Shown: positions 7,570 to 13,816 of the stretch, one piece after another
Position numbering within the stretch: the stretch's first letter is position 1
Layout: every line of letters begins with the position of its first letter
Assembly (NCBI GenBank): GCA_035545535.1
Contig: DASZYF010000206.1
Coordinates: forward strand, 1-20,805
Reading direction: 5' to 3'
DNA length: 20,805 nucleotides
Source of the DNA: DASZYF01 sp035545535
GTDB taxonomy: Bacteria; Actinomycetota; Actinomycetes; Mycobacteriales; CAJCIY01
Program-made: the position numbers and the translations under genes
The notes under the pieces: generated by a model
Database searches by the model: none
Seen by the model: only the letters and a program-made list of their open reading frames with translations
Told to the model about the DNA's origin: nothing

Positions 7570-9660
7570 TCACCCCGGGGCGCCGGCCAGCAGCCGGTCG
7601 GCGCTCACCGGGTGCCCGTAGAGCCAACCCTGGGCGTGCGGGCAGCGCAGGTCGATCAACCGGTCGGCCACCGGCTGCTCCTCGATGCCTTCGGCCACGA
7701 TGTCGAGGCCGAGCGTCGTGCCCAGCCGGATCACCGACTCGACGATCGCGGTGTCGGTCGGTGAGGTGAGGATGCCGCTCACGAACGTGCGGTCGATCTT
7801 CACCGTGCTCACCGGCAACGTGCGCAGGTAGGTCAGCGAGCCGTAGCCGGTGCCGAAGTCGTCGAGCGCGATCTGCACGCCGAGGTCCGCCAGGTTCCGC
7901 AGCTCGGACAGCCCGGAGCCGACGAGGTCGACGAGCTGGCGCTCGGTGACCTCGAGCGTGAGGCATTGGGGCTTCAGCGCGTGCTGCGCGCACAGCTCGG
8001 CGACGGTGGCGGCGAGGTCGGAGCGCAGGAGCTGCTTCGCGGAGATGTTGACGGCCATCGTCCGGTCGCGGCCGGTCTCGCTCCAGCGGGCGAGCGTCTC
8101 GAACGCCTGCTCCAGCACCCATCGGCCGATGGGCACGATGAGGCCCGTCTCCTCCGCGACCCGGATGAAGTCGTCGGGTGTGGCGAGTGCACCGGACGGG
8201 TGACGCCAGCGCAGCAGCGCCTCCGCGCCGACGACCTCAGTGCTGGGGATCGCGACGAGCGGCTGGTACAGCACGCTCAGCTCGACGCGTTCGAGGGCGC
8301 GCCGGAGCGCTCGTTCGGTCTCGAGCCGGTCCACCGCCTCGGCGCGGAGCGCGTCGTCGAACAGCTCCCAGCGCGACCGCCCGTTGTCCTTCGCGCGGTA
8401 CAGCGCCGTGTCGGCGTCGCGCAACAGCTCGTCAGCGGTGCGGGGCTGCTCGCTCGAGATCGCGATGCCGACGCTGACGGTGATCGACAGCTCGTGCCCC
8501 GACACGTTGACGCTGCGCTCGAGCTGCTGGCGCACCCGGTCGGCGATGGCGACCGCCTCCACCTCGGCGGCGGCGTGCTCGCGCGGAAGGTCGTCGCAGC
8601 AGATGACGAACTCATCCCCGCCGATGCGCGCCACCGTGTCCTCCGGCCGCACCGCGTCGGGCAGTCGCGCGCCGATCACGCGCAGCAGGTCATCACCGGC
8701 CGCGTGACCGAGTGAGTCGTTGACGACCTTGAAGTTGTCGACGTCGACGTACATGACGGCCACGCTGCGGCCGGTGCGCGCCGCGCGCGCCAGCGCGAGC
8801 CGCACGCGGTCGAGGGCCAGCAGCCGGTTGGGAAGTCCGGTCAGCACGTCGACGAACGAGTACTCGGCCAGCTGCTGCTGCGCCATCCGCCGCTCGGTGA
8901 TGTCCTCCACCTGGATGAGCGTCTGGCGCGCGAACCCGCTCTTGTCCCGGATGACGGAGACCGTCATCTTCACCCACACGTGCTCGTCGTCGCAGCGCCG
9001 CAGGCGCACCTCGACGGAGGCGGGCGGGCTGGGTGCGTGCCGGTCGTGGGTGAAGGCGTTCACCGCTCGCTCGAGGTCCTCGGCGTGGATGCGGTCGGCC
9101 AGTGCGGTGCCGACGAGCTCCGGCGTGGGGCAGAGCAGGATCTCCCCCAGCGCGTGGTTGACGGCGACGATCCGGCGGCTGCCGTCTGCCTCGAACTCCG
9201 AGAGCGCCATGCCGATCGGCGCGTCCTCGAACGCCCGCCGGAAGCGGTTCTCCGAGATCGCGAGCGTCGACTGGATCTGCTGGCGCTCGATCGCGTGGCG
9301 CACCGTCCGCGCCAGGGTCTCGATGTCGATGCGGCCCTTGAGGAGGTAGTCCTGCGCGCCGGCGCCCACCGCGGCGAGAGCGAGGTCGGCGTCGTCCGTC
9401 CCGGTGAGCACGATGACCGCGGTCTCGGGGGCGGCCGCGACCAGGCGGCCGAGCCCGAGGAGGCCATCGCTGTCGGGCAGGTGGAGGTCGAGCACGACGC
9501 AGTCGATGCCGGGGTCGGCGAGGCGGGCGAGCGCGGCGCGCAGGTCGTGGGCCTCGCTGGTCGTGGCCGGCGGGTTCGCGCGCTCGAGCATGGCGCGGAT
9601 CAGCGCACGATCCGATGGCGCGTCCTCGACCACGAGCACGTGTGGAGGTCGTTCGGTCAT
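7570..9660 (-). CDS. Response regulator with PAS, GGDEF and EAL domains (c-di-GMP turnover)
   Basis: 696 residues with four domains in order. A receiver domain (about 5-120) has the acidic pair E12-D13, phospho-acceptor D58, T86 and K108. A PAS domain (about 138-258) ends in QVEDITERR. A diguanylate cyclase domain has an intact GGDEF at 347-351 and an RPED inhibitory site at 338-341, five residues before it. A phosphodiesterase domain has EAL at 480-482, NIS, DDFGTGY at D600-D601, VKID, EGIEE and QGWLYGHP. Both enzymatic sites look complete, so the protein could both make and break c-di-GMP, with direction set by phosphorylation and the PAS signal. No membrane segment is seen, so it should be cytosolic. 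GGGGAGG at 9669-9675, with 8 bases between it and ATG 9660, fixes the start. No partner histidine kinase is in the window. Confidence 0.95.
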   Translation of the reverse strand: MTERPPHVLVVEDAPSDRALIRAMLERANPPATTSEAHDLRAALARLADPGIDCVVLDLHLPDSDGLLGLGRLVAAAPETAVIVLTGTDDADLALAAVGAGAQDYLLKGRIDIETLARTVRHAIERQQIQSTLAISENRFRRAFEDAPIGMALSEFEADGSRRIVAVNHALGEILLCPTPELVGTALADRIHAEDLERAVNAFTHDRHAPSPPASVEVRLRRCDDEHVWVKMTVSVIRDKSGFARQTLIQVEDITERRMAQQQLAEYSFVDVLTGLPNRLLALDRVRLALARAARTGRSVAVMYVDVDNFKVVNDSLGHAAGDDLLRVIGARLPDAVRPEDTVARIGGDEFVICCDDLPREHAAAEVEAVAIADRVRQQLERSVNVSGHELSITVSVGIAISSEQPRTADELLRDADTALYRAKDNGRSRWELFDDALRAEAVDRLETERALRRALERVELSVLYQPLVAIPSTEVVGAEALLRWRHPSGALATPDDFIRVAEETGLIVPIGRWVLEQAFETLARWSETGRDRTMAVNISAKQLLRSDLAATVAELCAQHALKPQCLTLEVTERQLVDLVGSGLSELRNLADLGVQIALDDFGTGYGSLTYLRTLPVSTVKIDRTFVSGILTSPTDTAIVESVIRLGTTLGLDIVAEGIEEQPVADRLIDLRCPHAQGWLYGHPVSADRLLAGAPG

Positions 9661-9884
9661 CGCGTCTGCCTCCCCAGATGCGACATCGGAGGCTGCGAGC
9701 CGAGCGTGCGCTCCTCCGGCGCGTTGCGCAGCCGATCCGGCTGTGGTGGCACGAGCTGAGGGGGATGGGGGGTCACTTCGGGTTACGTAGGACCAAACGA
9801 TGCCCTCGGCCCCGAGGTGGCGGCCCGCCACCACGCATTCGGCGCAGCCCCTCGCGACGGAGGGTGACGCAGCGCGACGGGCGG
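9661..9884. promoter_or_regulatory. Intergenic region upstream of the GGDEF/EAL gene with tandem hairpins
   Basis: 224 bases between two minus-strand genes. It should contain the promoter of the GGDEF/EAL gene and its strong ribosome binding site (GGGGAGG, complement of 9669-9675). Toward the right, CCTCGG-CC-CCGAGG (9804-9817) and GGTGGCG-GCC-CGCCACC (9816-9832) form two abutting hairpins about 50-80 bases after the holin-like gene's stop. They could end its transcript, though no T-run follows. I could not assign promoter boxes. Confidence 0.4.
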
Positions 9885-10391
9885 CTACTGCATGTCGATG
9901 ACGCGGGGGTCCCGAGGTTTGGCGGCCGCTCCCACCCGACGGCGGCGGTCCCACGACGAGGGGTAGATCCGCCGGGCGAGCCAGCCGAAGACGGTGATCA
10001 GCGTGCTGCCCAGGAGCGCGCTGCCGAAGCCGTCGACGTCGAGGTGCGACGACAGGCCGGCGGTCGTGGCGAGCAATGCGGTGTTGATCACGAACAGGAA
10101 CAGGCCGGTGGTCAGGATGATCAGCGGCAGCGAGAACAGCAGCAGGATCGGGCCGAGGATCACCTGGACGGCGGAGAACAGGAACGCGATCCAGAGCAGG
10201 GCGCCGAAGCCGCCGTGCACGTGGATGCCGGGGACGATGTCGGCGACGAGGCCGATGATCGCGGCGAGCACGACCATGCGGACGAGGAAGCGGATCACGC
10301 CCCCACCCAACCACCGCCGCCCCGCGCGCCGCAGCGCCCGCTGGTCGAGCCCGTAGATGTGCACCCCGAGCGGGGGTGCGGCCGTCCTCAT
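9885..10391 (-). CDS. Phage-holin family (superfamily IV, four-TM) membrane protein
   Basis: 168 residues from ATG 10391. Four hydrophobic segments follow one another: FLVRMVVLAAIIGLVADIVPG, GALLWIAFLFSAVQVILGPI, LLLFSLPLIILTTGLFLFVINTALL, and GSALLGSTLITVFGWLARRIY. This pattern, with the SLPLIILTTGLFLFVINTALL core, matches the DUF/PF04020 four-TM holin superfamily, which is chromosomal and widespread in bacteria and not evidence of a prophage here. Its role is generally unknown. Residues 1-31 are hydrophilic and basic and precede the usual family start. A GTG at 10298 after a G-rich GGGTGGGGGC stretch would give a 137-residue protein of more typical size, so the longer start is doubtful. Confidence 0.8.
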   Translation of the reverse strand: MRTAAPPLGVHIYGLDQRALRRAGRRWLGGGVIRFLVRMVVLAAIIGLVADIVPGIHVHGGFGALLWIAFLFSAVQVILGPILLLFSLPLIILTTGLFLFVINTALLATTAGLSSHLDVDGFGSALLGSTLITVFGWLARRIYPSSWDRRRRVGAAAKPRDPRVIDMQ

Positions 10392-10463
10392 GTCCGGATC
10401 AACGCAGCGGCGGGCCCATCTGTGCCCGGCCTCAGCCGGGACGGCGGGCGGCCGCCCGCGACG

Positions 10464-11366
10464 TCACCGCCGCTGGCCGTCCATGCCCGCGTTGGGGGCC
10501 GCCCGCTCGACCAGCTGCGGGACGACCTCGCTCAGCTCGCCCGGGTCCCAGATGCCCTCGCGCTCGGCGAACGGGCCGTTGGACCAGCCCTCGAAGACCG
10601 TGATGCGGCCGCCCTTCACCCCGAACACGCGTCCGGTGATGCCCGCCGAGAGGTCGCTGCCCAGCCACACGACCAGCGGCGAGATGCCCGCGGCCGGCAG
10701 CTCGTCCTTGACCTCTTCGCCCTTGAAGCGCTCGAGGTCCTCGGTCATGCGGGTGAGTGCCGTGGGGGAGATCGCGTTGACGGTGATGCCGTAGCGCGCG
10801 AGCTCCATGCTCGTGATGATCGTCATCGCGGCGATGCCGGCCTTCGCGGCGCCGTAGTTCGCCTGACCGATGTTGCCGAACACGCCCGACGCCGACGACG
10901 TGTTGATGATGCGCGCGTCGGGCTGCTTGCCCGCCTTGCTCTGGTCGCGCCAGTAGGCGGACGCGTGCCGCATCGGGCCGTACGTGCCCTTGAGGTGGAC
11001 GGCGATGACCGCGTCCCACTCGGCCTCTTCCATGTTCACGAGCATCCGGTCGCGCAGGATGCCGGCGTTGTTCACCAGCGTGTTGATGTCGCCGTAGGTG
11101 TCGACCGCCTGGTCGATGAGCTCCTTCGCGCCGGCGTGCGTCGCGATGTTGCTGGTGTTCGCGACCGCGGTCCCGCCGGCGGCGACGATCTCGTCGACCA
11201 CGGCCTGCGCCGCGCCCGCGTCGCTGCCGCTGCCGTCGCGGGGGCCGCCGAGGTCGTTGACCACGACCTTCGCGCCTTCCCGGGCGAACAGCAGCGCGTG
11301 CTCCCGGCCGATGCCGTTGCCCGCGCCGGTGATCGCGACGACGCGACCCTCGCAGATGCCCGCCAT
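10464..11366 (-). CDS. SDR-family NAD(P)-dependent oxidoreductase
   Basis: 300 residues. It is a classical short-chain dehydrogenase with the Rossmann motif TGAGNGIG (residues 13-20), VNDLGGPRDG after beta-2, VNNAGILRDRM, the serine in NTSSASG, and the catalytic pair Y171-x-x-x-K175 in NYGAAKAG. The VNDLGG segment and the NNAGILRDRM loop resemble the 3-hydroxyacyl-CoA dehydrogenase domain of MFE-2-type enzymes, so oxidation of a beta-hydroxyacyl-CoA (fatty acid or sterol side chain) is a reasonable inference. NAD preference is suggested by the Asp after beta-2. The C-terminal ~45 residues extend beyond the core. ATG 11366 sits after GGAG and AGGGG stretches; longer upstream frames run into the palindromic repeats and are not real protein. 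No membrane segment is seen. Confidence 0.92.
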   Translation of the reverse strand: MAGICEGRVVAITGAGNGIGREHALLFAREGAKVVVNDLGGPRDGSGSDAGAAQAVVDEIVAAGGTAVANTSNIATHAGAKELIDQAVDTYGDINTLVNNAGILRDRMLVNMEEAEWDAVIAVHLKGTYGPMRHASAYWRDQSKAGKQPDARIINTSSASGVFGNIGQANYGAAKAGIAAMTIITSMELARYGITVNAISPTALTRMTEDLERFKGEEVKDELPAAGISPLVVWLGSDLSAGITGRVFGVKGGRITVFEGWSNGPFAEREGIWDPGELSEVVPQLVERAAPNAGMDGQRR

Positions 11367-11426
11367 GCCCCTGTGCTCCGTCCGTAGTCGATCCGCGGTC
11401 TGGTTGCGCCGACGATTCCACATCCC

Positions 11427-11560
11427 CGGCCGACATCGGCTTTGTGGCCGGTTCCGAGGCCGGGAACCTGCCACAACCCCGCCCTCGACAGTCCGGCCGA
11501 CATCGGCTTTGTGCCCGGTTCCGAGGCCCGGAACCTGCCACAACCCCGCCCTCGACCGGG
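11427..11560. repeat. Palindromic intergenic repeat, cluster 1 (two 67-bp tandem copies)
   Basis: Two direct copies of a 67-bp unit (11427-11493 and 11494-11560) differ at only a few bases. Each unit starts CGGCCGACATCGGCTTTGTG and contains an imperfect hairpin: TTGTGGCCGGTTCC pairs with GGAACCTGCCACAA around a GAGGCC-type loop. It sits between the DUF2889 gene stop and the SDR gene start. The CGACATCGG...TTGTGGC arm and the GAGGCC loop recur in the cluster at 12634-12806, so this is one repeat family. Confidence 0.85.
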
Positions 11561-11567
11561 GGCGGGG

Positions 11568-12590
11568 CTAGGTCAGGCGGGCGGCGAGGGCGGGGACGTC
11601 CTCGAGGGAGCGCAGCTGGTCGTTGAGGTGGGTGCAGGTCGAGGTGCCGGTGAACGTGTGCCGCACGCGGTCGCGCAGGTCGCGGGCGCTCGTGCCGATC
11701 ACCCGGCGGGCGCTGCCGATGGCCTGCGGGCACTCCTGCCACGGGAGCACACGCACCTGCGCGTCGCAGCCGGTGATCGTGCCGTCGAGGTCGAGCGTCG
11801 CGTCGAGCGTGTACTCGTGGATCACGGTCTCGCGGCCGTCGCCGTCGACGTGCGAGTCGCGGAACAGGCTGTGCGCGTGCACGACGTCGCCCTCGGTCCA
11901 GACGTCGAGCATCCGGGCCCGGCGCACGGCGTGCGTCGTGAGGGTCGGGCGGGCGTGCCACGCGTCCGGGTCGTCGTCCGCGCCGGCGAGGACCGGTGCG
12001 GGCGGGCCCGTGAGCACCGGGGGGAGCCCCTCCCGGCGCAGGAACGTCATGATGCCGCCGCCCTCGGCCCAGCCGGCGCAGAGGTCGGGCGTTCCCGACT
12101 GCGGGCCGTGCTGGACCATCAGGTCGTGCATCGGCCCCGGCACCTGGGCGGCGTGGCCGATGGAGAAGCCGCCGACGTGGCCGGCGGCCGGCAGGTCGTC
12201 GAGCAGCAGGTTCAGCAACGTCGACGCGGCGGCGTGCTCGGGTGCGGCGCGCAGGGCCGCCCGGCGGAACCCGCCCGCTGACGAGATGCCCACGAGCGCG
12301 TCGAGCGCGGGCTCGGCCGGTGCGGCGCGCAGGGCCGCGATGGTCCGCTCGAGAGTGACGTCGGCCTCGAGCCGCTGCTCGGCGACGTCGGCGATCTCCC
12401 CGTCCGGCCCGGTGAGCAGGTCGCGCGCCCGCGCGTCGACGCGCACTGTGCCCATGAGCGCGTCCGGCCGCTGCATGTCGATCGTGCTCGTCCGGCGCAC
12501 GGATCCGGGACGCCGGGCGGGCACGGAGGTGGTCGGCGCGTGCGGGCCGGGCAGGGGCAGGTCGACGGCGGTCATCTCGCTCATCACCAT
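11568..12590 (-). CDS. DUF2889 domain protein
   Basis: 340 residues from ATG 12590; in-frame ATGs at 12584 and 12575 are alternative starts and none has a strong ribosome binding site. I recognise the DUF2889 pattern: RRTSTIDM near residue 32, FRDSHVDGDGRETVIHEYTLDATLDLDGTITGCDAQVRVLPWQECPQAIGSARRVIG in the C-terminal half, RDLRDRVRHTFTGTSTCTHLNDQLRSL at the end, with C319-T-H-L-N-D324. The biochemical role of this domain is unknown; in actinobacteria I associate it with genes for acyl-CoA or aromatic catabolism, and an SDR lies next to it. The conserved His, Cys and Asp residues hint at metal or cofactor binding (inference). No signal peptide or membrane helix is seen. Palindromic repeats of the same family lie on both sides of the gene. 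Confidence 0.82.
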   Translation of the reverse strand: MVMSEMTAVDLPLPGPHAPTTSVPARRPGSVRRTSTIDMQRPDALMGTVRVDARARDLLTGPDGEIADVAEQRLEADVTLERTIAALRAAPAEPALDALVGISSAGGFRRAALRAAPEHAAASTLLNLLLDDLPAAGHVGGFSIGHAAQVPGPMHDLMVQHGPQSGTPDLCAGWAEGGGIMTFLRREGLPPVLTGPPAPVLAGADDDPDAWHARPTLTTHAVRRARMLDVWTEGDVVHAHSLFRDSHVDGDGRETVIHEYTLDATLDLDGTITGCDAQVRVLPWQECPQAIGSARRVIGTSARDLRDRVRHTFTGTSTCTHLNDQLRSLEDVPALAARLT

Positions 12591-12824
12591 CTCATCCGGG
12601 TCGCCGGCCGGTCCCGACGGCCGCCCAACCGGTCGACATCGGACTTGTGGCAGCCGCGAGGCCGTCGTCGCTGCCACAACGCCGATGTCGGGGGCCCGTC
12701 GGTCGACATCGGGGTTGTGCCGTGTCTTGTGCCGATGTCGGTGCCACAACGCCGATGTCGGCGGGCCCGTCCGTCGACATCCGTGCCACAACGCCGATGT
12801 CGACGGGCACTACGGTCGATCGGT
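12591..12824. promoter_or_regulatory. Divergent intergenic region, DUF2889 / VOC protein, largely filled by repeats
   Basis: The DUF2889 and VOC genes start back to back with 234 bases between them. About three quarters of it is occupied by the palindromic repeat cluster at 12634-12806. The promoters of both genes must therefore lie within or next to the repeats. I see no other feature and could not assign promoter boxes. Confidence 0.4.
12634..12806. repeat. Palindromic intergenic repeat, cluster 2 (three degenerate units)
   Basis: Three units spaced about 70 bp apart. Unit A (12634-12690) has 20-bp arms differing at two bases, CGACATCGG-AC-TTGTGGCAG against the complement of CTGCCACAAC-GCCGATGTCG, around a 17-base loop containing CGAGGCCG. 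Unit B (12704-12760) has one left arm CGACATCGG and two possible right arms CCGATGTCG at 12732-12740 and 12752-12760. Unit C (about 12773-12806) is shortened, with almost no loop. Units are joined by GGGCCCGTC spacers. Arms and loop match cluster 1 at 11427-11560. Confidence 0.88.
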
Positions 12825-13751
12825 GTGACCGGGGCGCACCGCTTCCTGCACGTGAACCTGAACACCCCGGATGCCGCGCGGGCGGCCGAGCTGTACACGC
12901 AGGTGCTCGGGCTCTCCGTCGCGATGCAGACGACGGCCGAGCCGATCGACGGCGCGCTCTACGGCCGGCCCGGCGTGCTCACCCACAGCGACGCGACGTT
13001 CCTCTACGACGACCGCGGCCCGCGCCGGGTGACGAGCCTCGAGCTGCAGCAGTGGCACCGGCCGAAGGTCGTCGGCGAGCCCTACGAGGACCTGCGGGTG
13101 TGGGGCCTGCAGGCGCTGGGCCTCGCGGTCCCCTCGCTCGACGGCGTGGCCGGTGCGGTGCGGGCAGCCGGCGGCACGGTCGTCGGTGAGCGCCCGGGCG
13201 CGTTGCTGCGCTCCGGCCCGCGCACGTTGTGGGTCCGCGACCATGACGGTGTGCTGCTCGAGCTCGTCGAGGAGCGCGGCGTCCCCGGCGGCCGGCTGCA
13301 CCGACTGGTCGTGAGCGTCGACGACATCGACGCGGCGCTCGGCTTCTACGGCGCGCTGGGCTTCGAGCAGGTCGCGCACGAGCACATCGCCGACGCATCC
13401 GACGTGTTCCCCACCGCGGCGTCCGGTGACGTCGTCGACGCCTACGAGCTCCGCCTGCCCGACGACCACGCGTTCTTCCTGCTGCTGCTCGTCTGGCACC
13501 GGCCGGTGGTCGGCGAGTGCGCGTACCTGCAGCCGTGGCACCGCGGGCTGTACCGGTTCGCGCTGGCCGTCGACGACGTCGCCACCGAGCACGCGCGCCT
13601 GGTCGACGCGGGCCTCGACGCCGCCGGCGAACCCGTCGTCGTGCCGATGCCGGGCACCACCGTGCCGCCGCTGTCGATCAGCTTCTTCCACGACCCCGGC
13701 GGTGTGGCCGTCGAGCTCGTCGAACGCCCCCGCTCCGCCTTCTCCCCGTGA
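12825..13751 (+). CDS. VOC-superfamily protein with two glyoxalase/dioxygenase-like domains
   Basis: 308 residues from GTG 12825. Four beta-alpha-beta-beta-beta modules can be seen: HRFLHVNLNTPDAARAAELYTQVLGL; GLQALGLAVPSLDGVAGAVRAAGG...VRDHDGVLLELVEE; LHRLVVSVDDIDAALGFYGALGFE; and LYRFALAVDDVATEHARLVDAGL...FFHDPGGVAVELVERP. Paired modules make two vicinal-oxygen-chelate domains (about 4-155 and 163-303). The module-starting His and module-ending Glu typical of metal ligands are present in both halves (HVN and ELVEE; HRL and ELVER), so at least one site may bind a divalent metal. The family includes glyoxalases, extradiol dioxygenases and epimerases; the substrate here is not determinable. 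It is cytosolic. No clear Shine-Dalgarno sequence precedes the GTG. Its stop codon lies inside a 40-bp palindrome that probably terminates the transcript. Confidence 0.85.
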   Translation: MTGAHRFLHVNLNTPDAARAAELYTQVLGLSVAMQTTAEPIDGALYGRPGVLTHSDATFLYDDRGPRRVTSLELQQWHRPKVVGEPYEDLRVWGLQALGLAVPSLDGVAGAVRAAGGTVVGERPGALLRSGPRTLWVRDHDGVLLELVEERGVPGGRLHRLVVSVDDIDAALGFYGALGFEQVAHEHIADASDVFPTAASGDVVDAYELRLPDDHAFFLLLLVWHRPVVGECAYLQPWHRGLYRFALAVDDVATEHARLVDAGLDAAGEPVVVPMPGTTVPPLSISFFHDPGGVAVELVERPRSAFSP

Positions 13752-13786
13752 TCTGTGAGTGCCGCTAGCGACACTCACAGATCACG
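13747..13786. terminator. Bidirectional hairpin terminator (40-bp near-perfect palindrome)
   Basis: CGTGATCTGTGAGTG (13747-13761) is perfectly complementary to CACTCACAGATCACG (13772-13786). Between them, CGCTAGCG (13763-13770) is itself palindromic, leaving one C/A mismatch in 40 bases. It lies between convergent gene ends (13751 plus, 13817 minus), exactly where a shared terminator is expected. It includes the VOC stop codon. No T-run flanks it, so it is not a canonical intrinsic terminator, which is common in high-GC actinobacteria. Confidence 0.7.
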
Positions 13787-13816
13787 AGAAGCCGGGGTGG
13801 TTGGGTGGGTGGCGGG

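Noticed and set aside
9661..10314. N-terminal extension of the GGDEF/EAL frame across the holin-like gene
   Set aside because: The frame is open by chance; a strong GGGGAGG site sets the start at 9660, where the receiver domain begins, and the extension shows no domain.
9885..10391. Phage-holin family protein as sign of a prophage
   Set aside because: This four-TM superfamily is a common chromosomal protein, and no endolysin, integrase or structural phage gene is nearby.
12634..12760. DnaA boxes or a replication origin suggested by TTGTG/CACAA words
   Set aside because: The words TTGTGGCA and TTGTGCCG do not match TTATCCACA or TTGTCCACA, the region is GC-rich, and no dnaA or dnaN gene is nearby.
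12591..12791. Extra N-terminal 67 residues of the DUF2889 frame
   Set aside because: They are encoded by the palindromic repeats and not conserved protein; the domain fits an ATG at 12590.
11427..12806. CRISPR array from spaced repeats
   Set aside because: The repeats are palindromic, adjacent, differ in length and have no unique spacers; no cas genes are present.
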